Shown: positions 1-5,359, counted from the stretch's first letter. The stretch: DNA of 5,359 nucleotides from Halieaceae bacterium (GCA_009886815.1 QXYP01000163.1:1-5359); one strand, 5' to 3'. The notes: generated from the sequence alone by a model not told the origin. A program made the numbers and translations.

Positions 1-528
1 ATCCCAACCATAGGTTTGCTGCGCAACAGCTTGGACCAAAGGCAAAACGTAGAGTGCCATGTAGTCTGGCGCCATGGGGGCATCCCCCATTAAATAGGGC
101 CCGCAATTAGCCAGCTGGTTTAATGTTCGCACACCCTTTTCAAGTACCGGCTTGACTTCATCAATGGTCAGTTGCTCGTTGCGCCCACCAAAGAGTGTTC
201 CCGGAAAAAGCCGGCGTGCAGGTAGCTCAAGATACAGTTCTAAAGAATGCATGAGTTGCCGTGCTCGCGCTTTGTCGTAAGCCCCTTTAGGAAGCACCGG
301 ATTATCTGGGTACTGGTCGTCGAGGTATTCAATAATCACATGGGTCTCAGCGATGAATCCATGCTCCGTCTCCAAACACGGCACCTTTCCCATTGGGCTC
401 ACAGAAAGCCAGTCTGGATTTTGGCTTGGGAACGTCTTCACGACCTCAAAATCGAGCCCTTTGGCCGCGAGGGTCATGCGGACCATATTGAAGTAATTGC
501 TAACAGCAAAGCCGTAAAGTTTTAGCAC
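1..528 (-). CDS. Glutathione S-transferase family protein (C-terminus cut off by window edge)
   Basis: This is a cytosolic GST-fold protein, expected to bind glutathione and conjugate or reduce an unknown electrophile. The visible 176 residues begin VLKLYGFAVSNYFNMVRM, the first strand and helix of the thioredoxin-like domain, with Ser10 or Asn11 in the usual catalytic region. The cis-proline glutathione-binding motif is KVPCL (residues 48-52), and the gamma-glutamyl-binding acid/hydroxyl pair is E61-T62 in ETHVIIEYLDD. The all-helical C-terminal domain starts near residue 84. The family N-capping box region reads GDAPMAPD (148-155), with Met152 where Ser/Thr is usual. Family members are about 200-230 residues, so roughly 30-50 are missing to the left. 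The GTG start at 528 is chosen because AGGAG lies 6 nt upstream and the GST domain begins at residue 2. It is divergent from the EthD gene. The family call is secure; the substrate is unknown. Confidence 0.93.
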   Translation of the reverse strand, partial: MLKLYGFAVSNYFNMVRMTLAAKGLDFEVVKTFPSQNPDWLSVSPMGKVPCLETEHGFIAETHVIIEYLDDQYPDNPVLPKGAYDKARARQLMHSLELYLELPARRLFPGTLFGGRNEQLTIDEVKPVLEKGVRTLNQLANCGPYLMGDAPMAPDYMALYVLPLVQAVAQQTYGWD

Positions 529-534
529 AGTGAT

Positions 535-539
535 CTCCT
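535..539 (-). promoter_or_regulatory. Ribosome binding site of the GST gene
   Basis: AGGAG on the minus strand lies 6 nt before the GTG at 528. It is the reason for preferring this GTG to the later in-frame ATGs (codons 15 and 18), which would remove the first strand of the thioredoxin-like domain. Confidence 0.75.
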
Positions 540-585
540 GAAAATAAAGTGGCTGCATCGTAACATCTACGCGCCGCTCCTAGAA

Positions 586-613
586 TAAAAAGACCACTCC
601 CCGACTCTTTTTA
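586..613. promoter_or_regulatory. Inverted repeat in the divergent GST/EthD promoter region, possible operator
   Basis: TAAAAAGA (586-593) and TCTTTTTA (606-613) form a perfect 8-bp inverted repeat with a 12-nt centre. It sits near the middle of the 152-nt region between the two divergent genes. The arms are A/T-rich and the 21-nt centre-to-centre distance is about two helical turns, which would suit a dimeric regulator controlling both genes. This is an inference; A/T-rich repeats of this size can also occur by chance. Confidence 0.3.
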
Positions 614-620
614 GGGCAGG

Positions 621-626
621 CATAAT
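621..626 (+). promoter_or_regulatory. Possible -10 element for the EthD gene
   Basis: CATAAT matches the sigma-70 -10 consensus at five of six positions and lies 54 nt upstream of the EthD start. No recognisable TTGACA-like -35 is found 16-18 nt upstream; that stretch is C-rich and overlaps the inverted repeat at 586-613. An 8-bp palindrome, GCCCGGGC (634-641), follows directly and would cover the expected transcription start. The promoter would therefore be weak or activator-dependent, if real. Confidence 0.22.
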
Positions 627-666
627 TGAGACAGCCCGGGCAAGATAAACGGCAGGAGCAAAAAAC

Positions 667-671
667 AGGAG
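667..671 (+). promoter_or_regulatory. Ribosome binding site of the EthD gene
   Basis: AGGAG lies 9 nt upstream of the ATG at 681. A second AGGAG at 654-658 has no start codon at a useful distance, so the copy at 667 is the likely functional one. Confidence 0.65.
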
Positions 672-680
672 ACGCAGCCC

Positions 681-1046
681 ATGATAAAAGTGATAACCCT
701 GCTTTCGAGGAAAGCAGGCATGAGCAAAGCAGATTTCAAAACATACTATGAAAATAATCACCGGCATATCGGAGAAAAATATCTAAAAGGCTACGCTTCG
801 CATTACGAAAGACGGTACGTGTGCCCTTCCGACCCCGACACTCAGTACGGCAATGAGCCTGGCTTTGATGTGCTCATGGAAATCTGGTTTCCCAATCAGC
901 CCGCTATGCAAACTGCCATGACGGCACTAGCACAACCTGCAGCACAAGCCGAAGTTATCGCAGACGAAGAACAACTCTTTGACCGCTCGAAAACTGTCAG
1001 CTTTGTTGTCGACGAAGTCGCATCGATAATGCCCAAGCTTAAGTAG
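681..1046 (+). CDS. EthD-domain protein (dimeric alpha/beta-barrel)
   Basis: This is a 121-residue soluble protein of the EthD family (ferredoxin-like fold, normally a dimer). Family members occur beside ether-degradation genes and in polyketide or aromatic metabolism, but most have no proven reaction. The first strand is MIKVITLLSRKAG, followed by the EthD helix MSKADFKTYYENNH (residues 14-27), where the Y-x-x-x-H pattern is typical. A central strand lies at about 61-70 (GFDVLMEIWF). Near the C-terminus is the family block DEEQLFDRS (95-103) followed by the strand KTVSFVVDE (104-112). Its length fits a complete single-domain member, and the start is supported by AGGAG. It stands alone on the plus strand, divergent from the GST gene, so a shared regulator or detoxification theme is possible but unproven. 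No heme-binding or catalytic residue can be assigned with confidence. Confidence 0.88.
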   Translation: MIKVITLLSRKAGMSKADFKTYYENNHRHIGEKYLKGYASHYERRYVCPSDPDTQYGNEPGFDVLMEIWFPNQPAMQTAMTALAQPAAQAEVIADEEQLFDRSKTVSFVVDEVASIMPKLK

Positions 1047-1058
1047 GCCGAGAAAATT

Positions 1059-1080
1059 TTGGCGAGCTTGTAGCTGCCAA
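1059..1080 (-). terminator. Stem-loop, possible terminator on the minus strand
   Basis: TTGGC-AGCT pairs with AGCT-GCCAA around a 3-nt loop, giving nine base pairs with one bulged G on the plus strand. Read on the minus strand, the stem is followed after AA by TTTTCTC, a short U-tract, so it could stop transcription leaving the peptidase gene. On the plus strand it begins 13 nt after the EthD stop but has no T-run behind it. Confidence 0.35.
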
Positions 1081-1132
1081 GTGCGTACTATAAAAACCTC
1101 TGTGGCTGGCATTTGGGCCACATTAAGATCGC

Positions 1133-1170
1133 AGCTCCTCCCCGACACGCTGTGTCTGGGGAGTAGAGCT
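1133..1170. terminator. Long stem-loop between convergent EthD and M3 peptidase genes
   Basis: The inner stem pairs CTCCCC (1138-1143) with GGGGAG (1158-1163), and GACAC (1144-1148) with GTGTC (1152-1156), around a 3-nt loop with one bulged T at 1157. An outer stem pairs AGCTC (1133-1137) with GAGCT (1166-1170), with TA (1164-1165) unpaired. This gives 16 base pairs in all. It lies 17 nt past the peptidase stop. Neither strand has a proper T-run after it (plus: only TTT), so it may slow polymerase from both sides or protect mRNA 3' ends rather than act as a classic intrinsic terminator. Confidence 0.55.
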
Positions 1171-1187
1171 TTGACTCCTCAATGTGC

Positions 1188-3356
1188 TTATTCAGTAGCA
1201 GGCATTAATCCGCGACGCTTCAGCAGAGGCTCTAACGCCGCGTCTCGGCCACGGAAATTACGATACAGACTCATAGCATCTTCAGACCCACCCCGTGATA
1301 GCAAGGTCGCTCTGAAATGATCGCCATTCTCTCGCCGCAAACCGCCATTCTCGATAAACCATTGCACGGTATCGGCATCAAGCACTTCACTCCAGATATA
1401 GGAGTAATACCCCGCCGAATACCCGCCCACAATATGAGAAAAGTAGGTAGTGCGATAGCGCGGTGGTACCGCCTCGAAATAGGCGCCCGCGTCATTGAGG
1501 GCATCGGCTTCGAAAGCTAATACGCCCTCTGCAGTGGGCAGCTCTTCGGCTGATCGCTGATGCCAAGCTTGGTCCAAAAGCGATGCCGCCAAATACTCTG
1601 TAGACCTAAAACCCTCATTAAACTGCGATGCCGCCGAAACCTTCTTCAGTAACTCCAGCGATAGGGGCTCGCCGGTCTCATAATGGATTGCATAATTAGA
1701 CAGTATTTCTGGCCAATCGGCCCACATTTCATTGACTTGTGATGGATACTCCACAAAATCGCGAGGCACCGACAAACTGCTGGGATACTGCACGTCAGCA
1801 AACATCGCATGCAGCGCGTGACCAAATTCGTGGAACAGCGTGGTCACTTCGTCCCAAGTCAATAATGTGGGCTCACCCTCGGGAGGACGAGGAATATTTA
1901 AGTGGTTAGCTGAGACAGGCTGAGTGCCCATAAGACCAGACTGGGACACATAAGACATTGCCCAAGCACCACCGCGCTTTGACGCTCTGGCGTACATATC
2001 TTCGATAAACAACGCGAGCACCGAGTCATCAGCGTTGCGAACTTCCCAGACGCGCACCGTCTCGTGATAGACCGGCAGATCTTCACGCAAGCTAAAGGTA
2101 ATGCCATAGAGCTGTTCCGCCGCATGAAACACGCCGCGGGTTAATACATTGTCCAATTCGAAATAGGGTTTGAGTTCAGACTCATCAAAAGCGTATTTTT
2201 GCGCGCGCAAACGCTCAGAGTAATAAGCCCAGTCCCAGGGGGCCAAGTCAAAATCGCCTCCCTCAGCGTTAATCAAGGCCTGCAGCTCTGACGCCTCGAC
2301 CTTAGCGTTGGCCACCGCCACAGGCGCTAAACTCGTGAGCCTTTCGTTAACCGCCTCAGTGGTCTTTGCGGTTTGGTTCTCTAGGTTAAACGCCGCGTGA
2401 TTGGGATAACCCAATAGCAGGGCTCGCTCGGCTCGCAACTTCATGATCTTTGCAACCGTCTCGCGATTGTCGTAGTCGCCACCTGAGGAACCACGCCCAA
2501 CTGAGGCTCTATAAATTCGTTCCCGAAGATCACGGTGGGTTAGGCGCGCCAGCGCTGGCTGTCCAGAGGTATTAAGCAGCGGTATGACCCACTGATCCTC
2601 AAGATCCCTTTCGACGGCCGCCGCCTTAGCCGAAGCTATCTCTCCTTCCGATAAACCGTCGAGTTGCTCAGCGTTATCGACGATGATTGCCTGAGCATTG
2701 ACCTCTGACAGCACATTTTGTCGAAAGTTGGTTTGCAGGGTCGCCATCTCGGCATTTATTGCTCGCATACGCTCCTGCTCAGACTCGGTGAGCAGGGCGC
2801 CTGCCCGCACAAAGTCTTTATGCGTCTCTTCGAGTAACCGCAGTGCCTCAGGGTCGAGCGCGAGCTGCTCGCGCTTACGATACAGCGCATCTATGCGCTC
2901 AAATAGCCTCGCGTCTAGCAGGATGGCATCACCATGCTCTGCAAATTGCGGTGACATTCGCACCTGAATCGCTTCAATATCATCATTCGTATGGGCTGAA
3001 GATAGGCCAAAGAATACGCGGGCAGAGCGATCAAGCAGCTGGCCACTTTGCTCCATAGCTACCACCGTGTTTTCAAAAGTGGGCGGTTCAACATTGCTCG
3101 CAATCGCTTCTATCTCCGCCCGTTGCTCCGCCATACCTTGAACCATCGCCGGTTCGAAGTGCTCGTTTTTTATGCGATCAAAGGGGGGGTAACCAAACTG
3201 CAAAGAGCTGGCCGTCAGCAGAGGATTATCATCAAGAACCGCGGCGTTATCTGATCTAGCCGTATCATCTGCGCTCGGTTCCATCGCGCTTTCTCCCGAA
3301 CAAGCACCCAACATTAGAGGGATTAAAGCACTGCCTAATATTTTTACTGCATTCAT
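1188..3356 (-). CDS. dcp: M3-family zinc metallopeptidase, peptidyl-dipeptidase Dcp type, lipoprotein form
   Basis: This is a zinc-dependent M3 peptidase expected to remove C-terminal dipeptides from short peptides. The 722 residues form a complete protein. Residues 1-18 are a lipoprotein signal (Lys5, hydrophobic core, lipobox LGAC with Cys19). Ser20 at +2 favours the outer membrane, facing the periplasm. An acidic linker of about 30 residues follows, then the helical M3 N-domain. The catalytic core has HEFGH at 509-513, with zinc ligands H509 and H513 and general base E510. The third ligand is E536 in PRDFVEYPSQ. The substrate-binding block HIVGGYSAGYYSYIWSEV has H641, Y646, Y650 and Y653, matching in spacing the conserved His/Tyr set of thimet oligopeptidase. 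The stretch before the zinc site (GTQPVSANHLNIPRPPEGEP) resembles Dcp more than oligopeptidase A. The ATG start has AAGGAAG upstream. It is last in the minus-strand run. The family is certain; Dcp specificity is likely. Confidence 0.95.
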   Translation of the reverse strand: MNAVKILGSALIPLMLGACSGESAMEPSADDTARSDNAAVLDDNPLLTASSLQFGYPPFDRIKNEHFEPAMVQGMAEQRAEIEAIASNVEPPTFENTVVAMEQSGQLLDRSARVFFGLSSAHTNDDIEAIQVRMSPQFAEHGDAILLDARLFERIDALYRKREQLALDPEALRLLEETHKDFVRAGALLTESEQERMRAINAEMATLQTNFRQNVLSEVNAQAIIVDNAEQLDGLSEGEIASAKAAAVERDLEDQWVIPLLNTSGQPALARLTHRDLRERIYRASVGRGSSGGDYDNRETVAKIMKLRAERALLLGYPNHAAFNLENQTAKTTEAVNERLTSLAPVAVANAKVEASELQALINAEGGDFDLAPWDWAYYSERLRAQKYAFDESELKPYFELDNVLTRGVFHAAEQLYGITFSLREDLPVYHETVRVWEVRNADDSVLALFIEDMYARASKRGGAWAMSYVSQSGLMGTQPVSANHLNIPRPPEGEPTLLTWDEVTTLFHEFGHALHAMFADVQYPSSLSVPRDFVEYPSQVNEMWADWPEILSNYAIHYETGEPLSLELLKKVSAASQFNEGFRSTEYLAASLLDQAWHQRSAEELPTAEGVLAFEADALNDAGAYFEAVPPRYRTTYFSHIVGGYSAGYYSYIWSEVLDADTVQWFIENGGLRRENGDHFRATLLSRGGSEDAMSLYRNFRGRDAALEPLLKRRGLMPATE

Positions 3357-3361
3357 GTCTA

Positions 3362-3368
3362 CTTCCTT
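3362..3368 (-). promoter_or_regulatory. Ribosome binding site of the M3 peptidase gene
   Basis: AAGGAAG on the minus strand is separated by 5 nt (TAGAC) from the ATG at 3356. This start places the positively charged residue and hydrophobic core of the lipoprotein signal correctly. Confidence 0.7.
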
Positions 3369-3399
3369 GTATTCACATTCACTAACGGGTTTTTCTGAA

Positions 3400-3405
3400 A
3401 TTGTA
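3400..3405 (-). promoter_or_regulatory. Possible -10 element for the M3 peptidase gene
   Basis: TACAAT on the minus strand matches five of six positions of the sigma-70 -10 consensus. It lies in the 83-nt gap between the ABM-like gene and the peptidase gene, and would give a leader of about 35-40 nt. The best -35 candidate is weak (TTCGAA, 19 nt upstream), so the peptidase may equally be read from an upstream operon promoter. Confidence 0.27.
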
Positions 3406-3421
3406 CCTTGCCTTTATGGGG

Positions 3422-3439
3422 CCCTTCGAATAACGAGGG
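3422..3439 (-). terminator. Small stem-loop directly after the ABM-like gene
   Basis: CCCT-CG pairs with CG-AGGG around AATAA, six base pairs with one bulged base, starting immediately after the TAA of the ABM-like gene. There is no T-run after it on the minus strand. It may mark a processing or attenuation site before the peptidase gene; a real terminator is doubtful. Confidence 0.22.
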
Positions 3440-3787
3440 TTATTCAGTGTTAGGAAGGACCTCCCAGTCGGGAGCGTCAAACTCCCCGACAAATTGTACA
3501 GATACCAGCTCTGCCTGTGCCTCAATAATTGCTTTTACTTCTTCTCCGCCCATAACGGAGGCGGCATCTCTGGCGAGTTTGCTGTCCCAGGTCGCAATCG
3601 CCAAAGCCCGCCGATCGTCACCTATTTTTCGGTGTAATCGCGTACCTTGAGCACCCGGGGAACGCTGTATGAGGGCGCTAGCCTCCATCCACGATACCGC
3701 GTATTCATCAATGGAGTGGCCCTCTTTCGCAGTCACTTCAAAAATATAGTACAGAGAACCTCCCACCGAGCTTATAGGTTTAAACAC
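3440..3787 (-). CDS. ABM-like small ferredoxin-fold protein (antibiotic biosynthesis monooxygenase superfamily)
   Basis: This is a short soluble protein, 115 residues from the GTG at 3787. It looks like a dimeric alpha/beta-barrel protein of the ABM type. It has a first strand LYYIFEVTAKEGH (12-24), a helix around IDEYAVSWMEASALIQ (26-41), a turn and strand SPGAQGTRLHRKI (43-55), then the strand and conserved Trp in ALAIATWDS (61-69). A second helix spans about 71-90, and the last strand is LVSVQFVGEF (94-103). Known relatives include monooxygenases and heme-handling enzymes, but many are uncharacterised and no function can be assigned here. The start is uncertain. The GTG at 3787 has no good Shine-Dalgarno, and the fold begins only at residue 12, where a CTG (3754) has GGGAGG 4 nt upstream. 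The GTG at 3766 is a third option. It lies 60 nt after tdk and 83 nt before the peptidase gene, on the same strand. Confidence 0.75.
   Translation of the reverse strand: MFKPISSVGGSLYYIFEVTAKEGHSIDEYAVSWMEASALIQRSPGAQGTRLHRKIGDDRRALAIATWDSKLARDAASVMGGEEVKAIIEAQAELVSVQFVGEFDAPDWEVLPNTE
3759..3764 (-). promoter_or_regulatory. Strong Shine-Dalgarno-like GGGAGG inside the annotated ABM-like reading frame
   Basis: GGGAGG on the minus strand is the best ribosome-binding sequence near this gene, but it lies 21 nt inside the GTG start at 3787. Only 4 nt separate it from the CTG codon at 3754, which opens the first predicted strand. It suggests that the real protein may begin there (104 residues), on a rare start codon. 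Confidence 0.35.
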
Positions 3788-3847
3788 CCACCACAGAGCC
3801 TCGCTAGACTCAGGTCTTTAACGGCTTTATTTTTAATCATGCCAGCG

Positions 3848-4444
3848 CTAGCAACGCTGTTCAGACCCAAGGTAACAATGTGCGCAAAGCGCTTCATAAG
3901 TCACGCCCGGGGCGTCTATCATAATTTGCTGCCCCTCATGGGTCATACCACTTTCGCCCAATCGCGCATTGAAGATGGCTTTTTCCCCGCAGCGACAAAT
4001 CGTTTTCATCTCTTCCAAAGCATGTGCCACTTCCAACAGGCGCAGACTTCCCGGAAATGCTTGACGCCTAAAATCAGTGCGAATACCAAATGCCACGACC
4101 GGAAGATTATCAAACACGGCAATTTCCAATGCGCCATCGACCTGCTCGGGTTCCAAAAACTGCGCCTCATCTATTAGCACACAAGCCAGCGCAGACTCCG
4201 ATGAAGGCCTGCTATGCCGCAAGCCTTCCACCCGCGCTCTCAGGTCTTCTCCTGGAGCCAGCAAAATATCTGCGGTACGACTGACACCCAAGCGAGACAC
4301 AATTTGATCATGTCCTTTGGTGTCGAGCGCGGGTTTGACCACCGCCACCGACTGCCCGCGTTCTTCATAGTTGTGCGCCACTTGTAACAGCGCCGTGCTC
4401 TTCCCACTATTCATGGCACCGTAGCGAAAGAATAATTTACTCAC
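3848..4444 (-). CDS. tdk: Thymidine kinase (type II, TK1-like)
   Basis: It phosphorylates thymidine and deoxyuridine with ATP in the cytoplasm, feeding dTMP through the salvage pathway. The protein has 198 residues, normal for bacterial Tdk. The P-loop is GAMNSGKST (residues 9-17), with the family Met-Asn-Ser-Gly core. The Walker B and catalytic region is VLIDEAQFL (89-97), with D92 and probable catalytic base E93. The nucleoside-binding stretch is FGIRTDFRRQAFPGS (119-133). The lasso region holds FNARL (158-162) and Tyr183. The structural zinc site is C150, C152, C187 and C190; the first pair is C-x-C, where E. coli Tdk has C-x-x-C. The GTG start at 4444 is fixed by the family N-terminus (SKLFFRYGAMNSGKS), although no clear Shine-Dalgarno precedes it. 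It follows the dehydrogenase gene by 59 nt on the same strand, and a short reading frame overlaps its start. The identification is firm. Confidence 0.96.
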   Translation of the reverse strand: MSKLFFRYGAMNSGKSTALLQVAHNYEERGQSVAVVKPALDTKGHDQIVSRLGVSRTADILLAPGEDLRARVEGLRHSRPSSESALACVLIDEAQFLEPEQVDGALEIAVFDNLPVVAFGIRTDFRRQAFPGSLRLLEVAHALEEMKTICRCGEKAIFNARLGESGMTHEGQQIMIDAPGVTYEALCAHCYLGSEQRC

Positions 4445-4500
4445 TGAGGCACCCGACGCCCATAATTTGCCATTTGGCTGACAAGGCTACTCAACAGCAT
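4441..4500 (-). other. Short bridging reading frame between the dehydrogenase and tdk, possible coupling leader
   Basis: An ATG at 4500 lies 3 nt after the dehydrogenase TAA, in the same frame, and opens 19 codons (MLLSSLVSQMANYGRRVPQ). Its TGA overlaps the tdk GTG as GTGA (4441-4444). The ATG has only AAGG 1 nt away, so initiation from a free ribosome is unlikely, but re-initiation after the upstream stop is possible. I do not claim a functional peptide; it could be a chance frame in a 59-nt gap. Confidence 0.2.
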
Positions 4501-4503
4501 GCC

Positions 4504-5359
4504 TTAGAGTTCGACACAAATTTTGCCGAAATGCTTTTGCGACTCCTGATGACGAAATGCCTCACCGAGAGCCTCCAGAGGCATAGAGCAATCTATGACC
4601 GGTTTCAGACCATGGGCTTCAATCGCTTGAGACATGGCAAATTGATCACTATGGCTACCCACTGTAATGCCACTGAGGCGACCGTTTTTCGTCATCAACG
4701 CAGCCGTAGGGACCTCCCCCGCAAAACCCGTTAAAACACCAATAAGACTGATGCAGCCATCAACGGCCAAGGCATTAACTGACTGAGGCAGGTTCCCCGG
4801 CCCCCCAACTTCCACGACCAAATTCACCCCACTGCCGCCGGTCATTTCAAAAGCCGTGGCACCCCAATTAGAATTTTCGCGATAGTTAATCAAGTGATCC
4901 GCACCCAACTCGCCGAGGCGCTCTAGCTTTGCATCAGACGATGACGTGGCAATGACTCTGCAGCCCATCATGCGAGCGAATTGCAGCGCAAAAACAGACA
5001 CTCCACCACTGCCTTGAACTAACACCCAATCTCCGGGCTTAAGGGCAGTTTCAACGCAGAGTGCTCGCCAGGCCGTTAGACCTGCGCAGCTTAGGGTGGC
5101 CGCCTCAATATGACTCAAGTTTTTAGGTGCCTGACTAAAAGCTCTGGCGGGCATGGTCACTGTTTGTGCTGCAAAGCCATCAATATGATCTCCGGGCACA
5201 CCTTGAAGACACGCCGCCGTCGGTCGACCGCTGATCCACTGGGGAAAGAAATGGCTAATCACGTTGTCACCGACTGAAAAATCGCTGACCTCGTCCCCCA
5301 CCGCGGTCACCACACCGGCACCGTCTGACATGGGAATACGACCATCTGCGGCGGGAATT
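4504..5359 (-). CDS. Medium-chain dehydrogenase/reductase, quinone-reductase or zinc-alcohol-dehydrogenase-like (N-terminus cut off)
   Basis: This is a cytosolic NAD(P)-dependent oxidoreductase of the MDR superfamily; the substrate is unknown. The frame is open to the window edge. Nine residues (IPAADGRIP) precede the Met at 5331, and the family motif runs through that Met as IPMSDGAGVVTAVG, so the Met is internal. About 50-60 residues are missing from a usual length near 335-340. Numbered from that Met, the GroES-like domain continues to about 85. The Rossmann part has the dinucleotide loop VLVQGSGGVSVFALQFA (103-119), then VIATSSSDAKLERL (126-139), whose serines and lysine suggest NADPH. 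GADHLINYRE (143-152), VVEVGGPGNL (172-181) and ISLIGVLTGF (194-203) follow. The C-terminus HFGKICVEL is typical. No four-cysteine structural zinc loop is visible, so the zinc label used for relatives may be misleading. It is the first visible gene of the minus-strand run leading into tdk. Confidence 0.92.
   Translation of the reverse strand, partial: IPAADGRIPMSDGAGVVTAVGDEVSDFSVGDNVISHFFPQWISGRPTAACLQGVPGDHIDGFAAQTVTMPARAFSQAPKNLSHIEAATLSCAGLTAWRALCVETALKPGDWVLVQGSGGVSVFALQFARMMGCRVIATSSSDAKLERLGELGADHLINYRENSNWGATAFEMTGGSGVNLVVEVGGPGNLPQSVNALAVDGCISLIGVLTGFAGEVPTAALMTKNGRLSGITVGSHSDQFAMSQAIEAHGLKPVIDCSMPLEALGEAFRHQESQKHFGKICVEL

Noticed and set aside
247..525. 92-codon plus-strand open frame
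   Set aside because: It is fully antisense to the GST gene, whose family motifs are clear, and it has no recognisable domain.
1102..1121. GTGGC/GCCAC hairpin in the convergent gap
   Set aside because: It has five pairs with a 10-nt loop and no T-run; likely chance next to the two better stem-loops.
927..1148. 73-codon minus-strand frame overlapping the EthD 3' end and the convergent gap
   Set aside because: It covers the EthD gene in antisense and begins inside the strong hairpin; no ribosome site or domain is visible.
2698..2967. Ser/Arg-rich 89-codon plus-strand frame
   Set aside because: It is antisense to the helical N-domain of the M3 peptidase; the Ser/Arg bias is what the complement of Leu/Glu/Ala codons produces.
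3843..3859. CAGCG/CGCTG stem over the tdk stop codon as a terminator
   Set aside because: It has only five base pairs with a 7-nt loop and no following T-run on the minus strand; too weak to call.
3647..4177. 176-codon plus-strand open frame
   Set aside because: It lies antisense across tdk and the start of the ABM-like gene, has a composition of scattered His, Phe and Cys without domain character, and the opposite strand carries motif-rich proteins.
5329..5331. Met codon at 5331 as the start of the dehydrogenase
   Set aside because: The frame stays open to the window edge, and the conserved IPxSDGAG motif runs through this Met, so it is internal.

Overview
The window reads as ordinary chromosomal DNA from a Gram-negative bacterium, most likely a marine or environmental gammaproteobacterium. 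This is an inference from tightly packed genes, roughly balanced base composition by eye, a Dcp-type M3 peptidase carrying a lipoprotein signal, a type II thymidine kinase, and GST, EthD and quinone-reductase-like genes. I see no phage, transposon, CRISPR, tRNA or rRNA signal.

Layout. Positions 1-528 (minus) hold the N-terminal 176 codons of a glutathione S-transferase family protein that runs off the left edge. A 152-nt divergent intergenic region (529-680) separates it from a 121-residue EthD-domain protein (681-1046, plus). That gene is convergent with a minus-strand run of four genes, and the 141-nt gap between them (1047-1187) contains two good stem-loops. In transcription order (right to left) the run is: a 5'-truncated medium-chain dehydrogenase/reductase (5359-4504), thymidine kinase tdk (4444-3848), a small ABM-like ferredoxin-fold protein (3787-3440), and a 722-residue lipoprotein M3 peptidase of the Dcp type (3356-1188). 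The gaps between these four are only 59, 60 and 83 nt, so co-transcription is plausible, with a possible extra promoter in front of the peptidase.

Function. The genes do not form an obvious single pathway. tdk is nucleoside salvage, the peptidase is peptide turnover in the cell envelope, and the GST and the dehydrogenase are general redox or detoxification enzymes of unknown substrate. The EthD and ABM proteins are small dimeric alpha/beta-barrel proteins of unknown role. The most interesting details are translational: tdk and the ABM-like gene lack convincing Shine-Dalgarno sites at their GTG starts, and each preceding gap contains a short reading frame that bridges the upstream stop to the downstream start. 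I found no convincing previously undescribed system.
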